Translations under genes and position numbers: made by a program | The notes under the pieces: model-generated | Database searches by the model: none | What the model was told of the DNA's origin: nothing | The model's input: the letters and a program-made list of their open reading frames with translations, nothing else | In this document: piece by piece, positions 34,163-45,024 of the stretch | Numbering within the stretch: the stretch's first letter is position 1 | How the letters are laid out: each line of letters begins with the position of its first letter | Assembly: GCF_014648815.1 (NCBI RefSeq) | Contig: NZ_BMRV01000005.1 | Location: 198,758-262,757, forward strand | Direction of reading: 5' to 3' | From: Streptomyces flaveolus | GTDB taxonomy: Bacteria > Actinomycetota > Actinomycetes > Streptomycetales > Streptomycetaceae | Length of the DNA stretch: 64,000 bases

Positions 34163-34747
34163 ATGGCGCTTCGGGTCACGTTCGTCGCGGCTGCGCGCAG
34201 CTCGCCCCTGCTCGCGGAGCGCTTCGGGGACGACCGGCCGCTGGACCAGGCCGGCTGGGACGAGGTGCTGCGCGCCGCGCCCGACCTGCTGCCGCTCGCG
34301 GCGGCAGAGCTGCGCTACTGCTCGCCCACGCCCCGCAGCCGCGCCACCGGCGACGCCCTCGGCTACGCCCCGCTGGCCCAACTCGCCCTGCGCGAGTGCG
34401 ACATGGGCCGCTGGGGCGGGCTGACGCTCGGCGAGGCGATGGCCCGGGAACCGGCGGCGGTGGACACCTGGCTCGCCGATCCGCGTTCCGCCCCGCACGG
34501 CGGGGAGTCGCTGTTCGCCCTCATCACCCGCGTCGGCGGCTGGCTCGACACCCGGCCCGGCGAGGACGGCGACCGCATCGTCGCGGTGGCCGAGCCCTCC
34601 GTGGTCCGGGCGGCCCTGGTGTACGCGCTGAAGGCGCCGCCCGCGACGTACTGGAACCTCGATGTGCGCCCGCTGTCGACGACCACCCTCACGGGCCGCG
34701 CGGGCCGCTGGAACCTCCGCTTCGACGGGGCGCCGGCCGGACCCTGA
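34163..34747 (+). CDS. Degenerate histidine phosphatase-like protein (catalytic His residues absent)
   Basis: The 194-residue protein follows the histidine phosphatase (PF00300) fold: FVAAARSS where active enzymes have the RHG triad, SPTPRSRATGDAL where they have a substrate-binding arginine, MGRWGGLTLGEA, and VAEPSVVRAALVYAL where they have the second catalytic His. Both catalytic His positions are replaced (by Ala and Glu), so phosphatase activity is not expected. It may be a pseudoenzyme. ATG 34163 opens the fold. Confidence 0.72.
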   Translation: MALRVTFVAAARSSPLLAERFGDDRPLDQAGWDEVLRAAPDLLPLAAAELRYCSPTPRSRATGDALGYAPLAQLALRECDMGRWGGLTLGEAMAREPAAVDTWLADPRSAPHGGESLFALITRVGGWLDTRPGEDGDRIVAVAEPSVVRAALVYALKAPPATYWNLDVRPLSTTTLTGRAGRWNLRFDGAPAGP

Positions 34748-34762
34748 GGCCCCCGCGGCGGG

Positions 34763-35206
34763 CTAGCCCTCGCGCGTGTAGTCGGTGGTCAGCAGCAGGT
34801 CCTTGGCCGGGCCGCCCACGCGCCACACCGTCCGCCAGTGGTCCCGGTCCCGGACGGTGAACTCGCCGCGGTAGAGGTCGGCCGCGCAGGGGTGGTCGGC
34901 CACATGACGGCCCGACGTCAGGTCCAGGTCGTGGAAGGGCCGGCCGTCCGCGAAGCACACGTGGGCCGTGCCCGGCGCGCCGCCCGGCTCGTAGCGCAGC
35001 GTCCGCTCGGCGGGACGGGCCACGCCCCGCCAGGTGAAGGCGCCGGACTCGTGGCCGCGCAGACCGCCGCCCTCCCACGTCTCGAAAGCGGTCGTTCCCT
35101 CGAAGCGGCCGACGTCGCCGCTCGCGAGGTCCCGCACCGACCGCTCCGTGCGCCACCGCCCGGCCAGGTACGCCAGTACGTCCGGTACTGGCCAGAACTC
35201 GCCCAT
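34763..35206 (-). CDS. DUF6314-like protein
   Basis: The 147-residue protein resembles the DUF6314 family by WPVPDVLAYLAGRWRTERSVRD and by the lipocalin-like beta-rich remainder (YRGEFTVRDRDHW). Function unknown. ATG 35206 (GGAGAG nine bases upstream) begins at the conserved region, but ATG 35257 has a stronger GGGAGGGGG site and would add 17 residues. It is convergent with the phosphatase-like gene. Confidence 0.65.
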   Translation of the reverse strand: MGEFWPVPDVLAYLAGRWRTERSVRDLASGDVGRFEGTTAFETWEGGGLRGHESGAFTWRGVARPAERTLRYEPGGAPGTAHVCFADGRPFHDLDLTSGRHVADHPCAADLYRGEFTVRDRDHWRTVWRVGGPAKDLLLTTDYTREG

Positions 35207-35278
35207 CCCGTGCCGCTCTCCGTCCCACGCATTACTGCGCGACCCATTGACGCGCATCCGCCCCCTCCCTATGTTGCC

Positions 35279-35313
35279 GTTCGAAGTGCTGATCAACGTC
35301 CGATATTTCGAAC
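35279..35313. promoter_or_regulatory. Spaced inverted repeat upstream of the arabinofuranosidase gene
   Basis: GTTCGAA (35279-35285) and TTCGAAC (35307-35313) form an inverted repeat with centres 28 bp apart, in an AT-rich stretch 28-62 bases before the GH51 start. It could be a repressor or activator site for sugar control. Confidence 0.45.
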
Positions 35314-35340
35314 TACCCTAGTGAGAGCCGCGGAGTATCC

Positions 35341-37815
35341 ATGTCACGCACCCGCCTGAGACTCGGTCTCGGCGCCACCGCCCTCCTGACCGCCACGGCC
35401 CTGCTGCCGTCCCCCGCCCACGCCGAAGCCGCCGCCGACTACACGATCACCGTCGACCCGGCCGCCACCGGCGCCGCGATCGACGACACGATGTACGGCG
35501 TCTTCTACGAGGACATCAACCGCGCCGCCGACGGAGGCCTGTACGCCGAACTGGTGCAGAACCGCTCCTTCGAGTACTCCACCGCGGACAACGGCTCGTA
35601 CACGCCGCTCACCGCCTGGACGGCCGACGGCACGGCCGAGGTGCTGAACGACGACGGCAGGCTGAACGAGCGCAACCGCAACTACCTCTCCCTGGCCGCC
35701 GGTTCCTCGGTCACCAACGCCGGCTACAACACCGGCATCCGCGTCGAGGCGGGCAGGACGTACGACTTCTCGGTATGGGCCCGCGCCGAGAGCGGCACCA
35801 CCCTCACCGTCTCCCTCCGGGACAGCGCGGGCACGCTCGCGAAGGTGGGCCAGGTGGCCGCCCGGGGCGTGTGGCGCAAGTACACCGCCACCTTCACCGC
35901 GACCCGCACCAGCAACCGCGGCCGGCTCGTCGTCGCCACCACCGCGCCGGCCGCCCTCGACATGGTGTCCCTCTTCCCCCGCGACACCTACAAGGGGCAG
36001 CCCAACGGTCTGCGCAAGGATCTCGCCGAGAAGATCGAGGCCCTGCACCCGGGCTTCCTGCGCTTCCCCGGCGGCTGCCTGGTCAACACCGGTTCCATGG
36101 AGGACTACAGCGCCGCCTCCGGCTGGCAGCGCAAGCGCTCCTACCAGTGGAAGGACACCATCGGCCCGGTCGAGGAGCGTGCCACCAACGCCAACTTCTG
36201 GGGCTACAACCAGAGCTACGGCCTCGGCTACTACGAGTACTTCCGCTTCGCCGAGGACATCGGCGCCATGCCGCTGCCCGTCGTGCCCGCCCTGGTCACC
36301 GGCTGCGGCCAGAACCGGGCCGTCGACGACGACGCGCTGCTGAAGCGGCACATCCAGGACACCCTGGACCTCATCGAGTTCGCCAACGGGCCCGTGACCT
36401 CCACCTGGGGCAAGAAGCGCGCCGAGATGGGCCACCCGAAGCCGTTCCACCTCACCCACCTCGAGGTCGGCAACGAGGAGAACCTCCCGGTCCAGTTCTT
36501 CGCCCGCTTCGAGAAGTTCCGCGCGGCCATCGAGGCGAAGTACCCGGACGTCACCGTCGTCTCCAACTCCGGACCCGACGACTCCGGTGCCACCTTCGAC
36601 ACCGCCTGGCAGCTCAACCGGGACGCCGGCGTCGCCATGGTCGACGAGCACTACTACAACAGCCCCGAGTGGTTCCTGCAGAACAACGACCGCTACGACT
36701 CCTACGACCGCAGCGGCCCGAAGGTCTTCCTCGGCGAGTACGCCTCCCAGGGCAACGCCTGGAAGAACGCCCTGGCCGAAGCCGCCTTCATGACCGGCCT
36801 GGAGCGCAACGCCGACGTCGTCAAGCTCGCCTCCTACGCCCCGCTGCTCGCCAACGAGGACTACGTGCAGTGGCGCCCGGACCTGATCTGGTTCAACAAC
36901 CGCGCCTCCTGGAACTCGGCCAACTACGAGGTCCAGAAGCTCTTCATGAACAACACCGGCGACCGTGTGGTCCCCTCCAAGGCCACCGGCACCCCGGCCG
37001 TCAGCGGTCCCATCACCGGCGCCGTCGGCCTGTCGACCTGGGCGACCAGCGCGGCCTACGACGACGTGAAGGTGACCTCGGCCGACGGGCGGACCCTGCT
37101 CTCCGACGACTTCTCCCATGACGCCTCGCAGTGGACGCACAGCGGCGCCGGGGCCTGGACCGTCCAGGACGGGCAGTACGTGCAGACCGACGCCGCCGCC
37201 GAGAACACCCTGGTCACGGCGGGCGACCCGGCCTGGCAGAACTACGACCTGCACGTGAAGGCCACCAAGAAGTCCGGCAAGGAGGGCTTCCTCGTCGCCT
37301 TCGGCGTCAAGGACACCGGCAACTACTACTGGTGGAACCTGGGCGGCTGGAACAACACCCAGTCCGCCGTCGAACAGGCCTCGGACGGCGGCAAGTCGAC
37401 GCTGCTGACCAAGGCCGGGTCGATCGAGACGGGCCGTGCCTACGACATCGACATCAAGGTCCGGGGCCGTCAGGTCACCCTCTACCTCGACGGCGAGGAG
37501 TGGGGCGGCTTCACCGACGACAAGCCGGCCGAGCCGTTCCGCCAGATCGTCACGAAGGACGCGCGGAACGGCGAGCTGATCGTCAAGGTCGTCAACGCCC
37601 AGGACACGGCGGCCCGCACGGCCGTCGACCTCGGCGGCGCCAAGGTCGCCTCCAAGGCGCGGGTCACCACCCTGGCGGCCGACCAGGACGCCGTGAACAC
37701 CGAGACGGACGCACCGGTGACCCCGGTGACGTCGACCTTCTCGGGGGTGGCGGGGAAGTTCACGTACACCTTCCCGGCCAACTCGGTGACGTTCCTGCGG
37801 ATCAAGCAGCGGTAG
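35341..37815 (+). CDS. Secreted GH51 alpha-L-arabinofuranosidase with C-terminal LamG-like domain
   Basis: The 824-residue protein has a signal peptide (residues 1-28, ending PAHAEA), a carbohydrate-binding-like beta-domain (about 90-220), a GH51 barrel with acid/base Glu379 in LEVGNEENLP and nucleophile Glu466 in KVFLGEYASQGN, and a C-terminal concanavalin-like domain (about 585-720, WNLGGWNNTQS). It should remove arabinose side chains from arabinoxylan or arabinan outside the cell. ATG 35341 opens the signal peptide. An inverted repeat lies upstream and a convergent terminator downstream. Confidence 0.93.
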   Translation: MSRTRLRLGLGATALLTATALLPSPAHAEAAADYTITVDPAATGAAIDDTMYGVFYEDINRAADGGLYAELVQNRSFEYSTADNGSYTPLTAWTADGTAEVLNDDGRLNERNRNYLSLAAGSSVTNAGYNTGIRVEAGRTYDFSVWARAESGTTLTVSLRDSAGTLAKVGQVAARGVWRKYTATFTATRTSNRGRLVVATTAPAALDMVSLFPRDTYKGQPNGLRKDLAEKIEALHPGFLRFPGGCLVNTGSMEDYSAASGWQRKRSYQWKDTIGPVEERATNANFWGYNQSYGLGYYEYFRFAEDIGAMPLPVVPALVTGCGQNRAVDDDALLKRHIQDTLDLIEFANGPVTSTWGKKRAEMGHPKPFHLTHLEVGNEENLPVQFFARFEKFRAAIEAKYPDVTVVSNSGPDDSGATFDTAWQLNRDAGVAMVDEHYYNSPEWFLQNNDRYDSYDRSGPKVFLGEYASQGNAWKNALAEAAFMTGLERNADVVKLASYAPLLANEDYVQWRPDLIWFNNRASWNSANYEVQKLFMNNTGDRVVPSKATGTPAVSGPITGAVGLSTWATSAAYDDVKVTSADGRTLLSDDFSHDASQWTHSGAGAWTVQDGQYVQTDAAAENTLVTAGDPAWQNYDLHVKATKKSGKEGFLVAFGVKDTGNYYWWNLGGWNNTQSAVEQASDGGKSTLLTKAGSIETGRAYDIDIKVRGRQVTLYLDGEEWGGFTDDKPAEPFRQIVTKDARNGELIVKVVNAQDTAARTAVDLGGAKVASKARVTTLAADQDAVNTETDAPVTPVTSTFSGVAGKFTYTFPANSVTFLRIKQR

Positions 37816-37826
37816 CGGGGGCCCCG

Positions 37827-37860
37827 GACCGCGCGGCCTCCTGGCGGGTGCCGCGCGGTC
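37827..37860. terminator. Bidirectional terminator between GH51 and the unknown minus-strand gene
   Basis: A perfect 10-bp stem (GACCGCGCGG/CCGCGCGGTC, 37827-37836 and 37851-37860) with a 14-base loop lies between the two convergent genes. Confidence 0.7.
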
Positions 37861-38551
37861 ACCGCTCCTTGCGGCGCCCGAACCGGCCCCGTCCCCCGGG
37901 ACGCTGCGGCGGCTCGGGGGCATGAGGCGGCTGCGGTGCGTGGGGCGCCGCCGGTCCCGCGAACGGCGGCAGGATCTTGAACCGTTCGTCCAGCGTGACC
38001 GTCGGCGTGATCCGGTCCAGTGCGGCCCGGACCAGGGTGAGCGGGTGGTCGGGGAAGTGCGCGTCCCACGACGCGTCGTCGGCCACGTGGTGCGGAAGCC
38101 CGCCGGTCACCCCGGGGGCGTAGGGGTGGGGCCGGAAGTAGTCGGACGGCCCCACCCGCGCCATCACCGTCGCCTCCCGTATCCCGGTCGTCGCACCCTC
38201 CGCCGCCTGCACCTTCAGGACCGTGCTGCACGCGGCCTTCGGCACCGTCCACGAGCCGAGGAACACCTGGCCGTGTCCGTTCGGCCGCGGCACCTTGATC
38301 AGCTGCCGGACCGCCGGCACACCGTCCACCGTGCCGTCCAGCGCCTCGATCAGCGCGCCGCCCGCCCCCGCCACGCCGTGGGCGAGACCGATGCGCAGGG
38401 GCACGGGCGCGTCGAGCGGGGCCGGAAGGTCCGGGACGAGGGGGAAGAAGTGGATCGACAGCACCGTCCCGTGCGCGTCGGTCCACACCCCCGGCTCGCG
38501 CTCGGTGAAGCCGGTCAGGTCCATGCCGGTGATCGGAGTCATGCGGCTCAT
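37859..38551 (-). CDS. Hypothetical protein, unrecognised family
   Basis: I do not recognise this 230-residue protein. It is soluble, with a mixed alpha/beta region (residues about 10-200) containing TGFTEREPGVWTDAHGTVLS, LIKVPRPNGHGQVFLGSWTV and GIREATVMARVGPSDYFRPH, then a Pro-rich tail ending in RFGRRKER. No signal peptide or membrane segment is seen. Four in-frame ATGs lie within ten residues (38524-38554) with no clear ribosome site, so the start is uncertain. Codon use is normal for the window. Confidence 0.6.
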   Translation of the reverse strand: MSRMTPITGMDLTGFTEREPGVWTDAHGTVLSIHFFPLVPDLPAPLDAPVPLRIGLAHGVAGAGGALIEALDGTVDGVPAVRQLIKVPRPNGHGQVFLGSWTVPKAACSTVLKVQAAEGATTGIREATVMARVGPSDYFRPHPYAPGVTGGLPHHVADDASWDAHFPDHPLTLVRAALDRITPTVTLDERFKILPPFAGPAAPHAPQPPHAPEPPQRPGGRGRFGRRKER

Positions 38552-38707
38552 CATCGCGGACGCGTGTGCCGCCCCGGGCGGGCGGGGCGAGCGGCCGTCG
38601 GCCCCCGGAACCCCCCGACGGATGTGCGGTCGACCGCCCCTCACAGTTCCTCACCGGACTCGCTCCGCTTCCATGGTGGCAACGGGCCGGGCCGCCTTGT
38701 CACGGCG

Positions 38708-40935
<2,228 letters not shown>

Positions 40936-40939
<4 letters not shown>

Positions 40940-41838
40940 GCACTACCCGGAAGCACACCGCCCTCCCGAAGGCGCAGATCCTCATCGAGGCGCTGCCGTG
41001 GCTGGTCCGGCACAACGGCAAGACCGTCGTCATCAAGTTCGGCGGGAACGCCATGGTCGACGAGGACCTGAAGGCCGCGTTCGCCCAGGACGTCGTCTTC
41101 CTGCACCACGCCGGTCTCAAGCCCGTCGTCGTACACGGTGGCGGCCCCCAGATCAGCGCCGCCCTCGACAAGCACGGCATCGTCAGCGAGTTCAAGGCCG
41201 GCCTGCGCGTCACCACCGAGGACGCCATGGACGTCGTACGGATGGTGCTGGCCGGGCAGGTGCAGCGCGAACTGGTCGGGCTGCTCAACCAGCACGGCCC
41301 GCTCGCCGTCGGCCTCACCGGCGAGGACGCGCACACCATCACCGCCACCAGGCACCAGCCGGAGATCGACGGCGAGCCGGTCGACATCGGACGGGTCGGC
41401 GAGATCACCCAGATCGACACCGGAGCCATCGAGGCCCTGCTCGCCGACGGCCGCATCCCGGTCGTCTCCTCGATCGCCCGTTCCCAGGACGACGGACATG
41501 TCTACAACGTCAATGCTGATACGGCGGCTGCGGCACTCGCTGCGGCGCTCGGCGCCGAGACTCTCATGGTCCTCACCGACGTCGAGGGCCTCTACGAGGA
41601 CTGGCCGAACTCCGACGAGGTGATCAGCCGCCTCACCGCGTCCCAGCTCGAGAAACTGCTGCCCGAGCTGTCCAGCGGCATGGTGCCGAAGATGGAGGGC
41701 TGCCTGCACGCCGTACGCAACGGCGTCACCACCGCCCGCGTCATCGACGGCCGGGTCCAGCACTCGATCCTGCTGGAGATCTTCACCGACGAGGGCATCG
41801 GCACGATGGTCGTGCCGGACGAACAGGGGGAGTCGTGA
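40936..41838 (+). CDS. argB: Acetylglutamate kinase
   Basis: The 300-residue amino-acid kinase has [21 protein letters not shown] (ATP phosphate loop and NAG site), [14 protein letters not shown] and [13 protein letters not shown]. It phosphorylates N-acetylglutamate. The N-terminal extension before the kinase core is the type associated with arginine feedback inhibition. The start ATG overlaps the argJ stop (ATGA) and the argD GTG overlaps its own stop. Confidence 0.97.
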
Positions 41839-43040
41839 GCAACGAGGAACTGACCGCCCGGTGGCAGGGCGCGCTCATGAACAACTACGGCACGCCCCGC
41901 CTGCCCCTGGTACGCGGCGAGGGTTCCCGGCTCTGGGACGCCGACGGCACGGAGTACCTCGACTTCGTCGGCGGCATCGCGGTCAACGCCCTCGGCCACG
42001 CCCACCCGGCGGTCGTCGACGCCGTGAGCCGGCAGATCGCCTCCCTCGGCCACGTCTCCAACCTCTTCGTCGCCGAGCCGCCCGTCGCGCTCGCCGAACG
42101 GCTGCTCCAGCACTTCGGCCGCGACGGCAGGGTCTACTTCTGCAACTCCGGCGCCGAGGCCAACGAGGGCGCCTTCAAGATCGGCCGGCTCACGGGACGG
42201 CCGCACATGGTCGCGACCGAGGGCGGCTTCCACGGCCGCACCATGGGCGCCCTGGCGCTGACCGGGCAGCCCGGCAAGCAGGAGCCGTTCCTGCCGCTGC
42301 CCGGCGACGTCACGCACGTCCCGTACGGCGACGCCCAGGCGCTGGCCGCCGCGGTCACCGAGGACACCGCCCTCGTGATCATCGAGCCGGTCCAGGGCGA
42401 GAACGGCGTCGTCGTCCCGCCGCCCGGCTATCTGAAGGCGGCGCGGGCCATCACCGCGGCCACCGGTGCCCTGCTGGTGCTGGACGAGGTGCAGACCGGC
42501 ATCGGGCGGACCGGGCACTGGTTCGAGTACCAGGCCCACGAGGGCGTCCTGCCGGACGTCGTCACCCTCGCGAAGGGCCTCGGCGGCGGACTGCCGCTGG
42601 GCGCGACGGTCGCCTTCGGACGCGCCGCCGATCTCCTCCAGCCCGGCCAGCACGGCACGACCTTCGGCGGCAACCCCGTCGCCTGTGCCGCCGGCCTCGC
42701 CGTGCTGGACACCATCGCGGGCGAGGGGCTGCTGGACAACGTCAAGCGGCAGAGCGAGAAACTCCGCGGCGGCGTCGAGGCCCTCGGCCACCCGCTCGTC
42801 GCCCACGTCAGGGGCGCCGGACTGCTCCTGGGTATCGTGCTCACCGAGCCGCTCGCGCCCACAGTGCAGCAGGCGGCTCAGGACGCCGGAATCCTCGTGA
42901 ACGCGCCCGCACCCGATGTCGTACGGCTGATGCCCGCGCTGAATCTCGGCGACGACGTGGTGGACGCGTTCCTCGGGGCGCTGCCCGGCATCCTTGACCA
43001 GGCCCACGAGGCCCACGGGGACGGACGATCCGGAGAATGA
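41835..43040 (+). CDS. argD: Acetylornithine aminotransferase
   Basis: The 401-residue class III PLP aminotransferase has [45 protein letters not shown] and the PLP-lysine segment [15 protein letters not shown]. It forms acetylornithine from the semialdehyde. It is the fourth gene of the operon; argR follows after 7 bases. Confidence 0.97.
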   Translation: MSNEELTARWQGALMNNYGTPRLPLVRGEGSRLWDADGTEYLDFVGGIAVNALGHAHPAVVDAVSRQIASLGHVSNLFVAEPPVALAERLLQHFGRDGRVYFCNSGAEANEGAFKIGRLTGRPHMVATEGGFHGRTMGALALTGQPGKQEPFLPLPGDVTHVPYGDAQALAAAVTEDTALVIIEPVQGENGVVVPPPGYLKAARAITAATGALLVLDEVQTGIGRTGHWFEYQAHEGVLPDVVTLAKGLGGGLPLGATVAFGRAADLLQPGQHGTTFGGNPVACAAGLAVLDTIAGEGLLDNVKRQSEKLRGGVEALGHPLVAHVRGAGLLLGIVLTEPLAPTVQQAAQDAGILVNAPAPDVVRLMPALNLGDDVVDAFLGALPGILDQAHEAHGDGRSGE

Positions 43041-43047
43041 GACGACG

Positions 43048-43587
43048 ATGAGCCAGGCGCAGGAGCACGAGCAGACCAACGGGCCTGCCGTACCGCAGAC
43101 CCGCACCGCACGCCACCGCCGGATCGTGGACATCCTCAACCGGCAGGCGGTGCGCTCGCAGAGCCAGCTGGCGAAGCTGCTCGCCGACGACGGGCTGACC
43201 GTCACGCAGGCGACGCTCTCCCGGGATCTGGACGAGCTGAACGCGGTGAAGATCCGCAACAACGACGGCGACCTCATCTACGCGGTGCCCAGCGAGGGCG
43301 GTTTCCGTACCCCGCGGGCGCCGCTCGGGGAGTCGGCGAAGGAGGAGCGGATGCGGCGGCTCTCCGCGGAGCTGCTGATCTCCGCGGAGGCGTCGGCGAA
43401 CCTCGTGGTCCTGCGGACCCCGCCGGGGGCGGCGCAGTTCCTCGCCTCGGCCATCGACCAGGCGGAGCTGCACGACATCCTGGGGACGATCGCGGGTGAC
43501 GACACGTTGCTGCTGATCAGCAGGGAGCCGACGGGCGGTCAGGCGCTGGCGGATCACTTGCTGAGGTTGGCCCAGAACGGGCATTGA
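43048..43587 (+). CDS. argR: Arginine repressor
   Basis: The 179-residue protein has an N-terminal winged HTH ([32 protein letters not shown]) [shown in two parts: [13 protein letters not shown] and [15 protein letters not shown]] and a C-terminal trimerisation/arginine-binding domain ([19 protein letters not shown] and [12 protein letters not shown]). It binds ARG boxes when loaded with arginine. Being the last gene of the operon it controls gives negative autoregulation. ATG 43048 matches the Streptomyces start; an upstream start at 42994 would overlap argD. Confidence 0.95.
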   Translation: MSQAQEHEQTNGPAVPQTRTARHRRIVDILNRQAVRSQSQLAKLLADDGLTVTQATLSRDLDELNAVKIRNNDGDLIYAVPSEGGFRTPRAPLGESAKEERMRRLSAELLISAEASANLVVLRTPPGAAQFLASAIDQAELHDILGTIAGDDTLLLISREPTGGQALADHLLRLAQNGH

Positions 43588-43629
43588 GCGCCGCGGGGCT
43601 TCGGTTCGTCGGCAGGGCGCGGGTGGCCG

Positions 43630-43659
43630 GTGGCTGGTCGCGCAGTTCCCCGCGCCCCT
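43630..43659. repeat. Dispersed 30-bp intergenic repeat, copy 3
   Basis: Identical to the copies at 19745 and 25724 and in the same orientation, lying 43 bases downstream of the argR stop. All three follow operon ends. Confidence 0.85.
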
Positions 43660-43757
43660 GAGGCGTTGCATGACGGCCGGCCGCAGCGGCACCCCGCGAA
43701 CGCGGCGAGTGAGACGCCGGTACCTGAGCCGAGGCACCCTTCACCCGCCGACCCCGC

Positions 43758-44558
43758 TCACCCCAGCCAACCCGCCAGCCCCCCGGTGCACCGCACCTCG
43801 TCCCCTGCGGTCATCAACAGCCCCTCCACCCCGTCGAGCGACTCCAGCCACCGCAACCCCTCCCGCGACCCCATCGCGAACGCCGCCGTGGCCCAGCAGT
43901 CCGCCCACGTCAGCCGCGGCGCCACCACCGTCACCGCCACCAGGTCCGTCACCGCGGAGCGCCCGGTGCGCGGATCGACGATGTGCGCACCCCGCTCCGC
44001 CGTCCCGGACGTGGCGACGGCCAGCTCCCTCGCCCCGGACGCGGAGACGACGGCCGCGAGTCCGCCCGGCCGCAGCGGATCCGCCACCCCCACCCGCCAC
44101 GGCCGCCGCGCCCCCGGCGTCCCGAGCATCTGCACGTCGCCGCCCCCGTTGACGCTGACGCCGCTCGCCCCCGCCCCCGCGACCAGCCGGGCCGCGCGCT
44201 CCACCGCCCAGCCCTTGACGATCCCGGTCGGGTCGAGCCGCCCCCGGTACGACGGACTGAACCAGCCGCCGCTCACGCGCTCCGCCTCCGCGGCCAGCTC
44301 CAGCACCTCGGCGACCTCGGGCGCGCACTGCGCGAGGGTCAGCTCGCCGCACGCCAGCCGGGAGACCTGGCTGTCCTCCCGGTAGGTGCTGAACACCTTG
44401 TTTACCCGGTGCAGCCCGGCGACCGCCTGGTCGAGCGCCGCCCGTACGGCCGCGGGTTCCCCGCCGCGGACGTCGAAGGAGAAGACGGTCCCCATCGTCT
44501 CCACCACCCGACGCACCGCGGCGGGAGCCTGTGCGGGTTCGGCCACCGTGTCAGTCAC
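43758..44558 (-). CDS. ApbE-family FAD:protein FMN transferase
   Basis: The 266-residue protein has the ApbE pattern: ETMGTVFSFDV at the N-terminus, LDPTGIVKGWAVERAARLV, SVNGGGDVQMLG with the metal-binding region, and the C-terminal TWADCWATAAFAMG. ApbE flavinylates a Ser/Thr in extracytoplasmic FMN-binding proteins. No signal peptide is obvious. GTG 44558 overlaps the stop of the FMN-binding gene by eight bases, so the substrate is very likely that neighbour. Confidence 0.9.
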   Translation of the reverse strand: MTDTVAEPAQAPAAVRRVVETMGTVFSFDVRGGEPAAVRAALDQAVAGLHRVNKVFSTYREDSQVSRLACGELTLAQCAPEVAEVLELAAEAERVSGGWFSPSYRGRLDPTGIVKGWAVERAARLVAGAGASGVSVNGGGDVQMLGTPGARRPWRVGVADPLRPGGLAAVVSASGARELAVATSGTAERGAHIVDPRTGRSAVTDLVAVTVVAPRLTWADCWATAAFAMGSREGLRWLESLDGVEGLLMTAGDEVRCTGGLAGWLG

Positions 44559-44997
44559 CGGCCCGGTCCAGCGCCGACTGCAGGGACTGCCGGTACCCGG
44601 CGCTGGTGTAGGTCGCCCCGGAGACGGCGTCGATGTCGGCGTTGCCGGCCGTCGCAGCCGCCTGGTTGAGCTTGGGCACGGCGTCGGCGGTGATCTGGTC
44701 GCTGCGTCCGCCCCTGGGCGCCTGGACGGCCTCGGCCGCGGTGATCCGGCCGCCGCTGACGGTGACCCGGACCTGGACCGGGCCGTACTGGGTGTCGGCC
44801 ACGTCGCCGGTGACCGTACCCGCCCCCGCGCCCCGCCCGCCCTGCGGCGACTGCGCGGCCACCGGCGGCGCGGCGCCGCCCGCCGCCGAGGCGGAAGCCG
44901 GGTCGGACGCCGGCTTCAGCGACAGCAGCAGCACGATCCCGGACACGGTCGCCGCACCGGCGAGCACGGCACGCCGTACGGGGTGGCTCTTCCTCAT
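44551..44997 (-). CDS. Secreted/anchored FMN-binding domain protein
   Basis: The 148-residue protein has an N-terminal membrane anchor (VRRAVLAGAATVSGIVLLLS), a linker and an FMN_bind domain (PF04205). The covalent flavinylation site is the Thr in SGATYTS near the C-terminus. It probably carries FMN outside the membrane and passes electrons between the ferric reductase-like protein encoded just upstream and an acceptor. It lies 27 bases after the ferric reductase gene and overlaps apbE. Confidence 0.9.
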   Translation of the reverse strand: MRKSHPVRRAVLAGAATVSGIVLLLSLKPASDPASASAAGGAAPPVAAQSPQGGRGAGAGTVTGDVADTQYGPVQVRVTVSGGRITAAEAVQAPRGGRSDQITADAVPKLNQAAATAGNADIDAVSGATYTSAGYRQSLQSALDRAGD

Positions 44998-45024
44998 CTC
45001 CGCTGAGCTCCTGACGTCCGTCGC

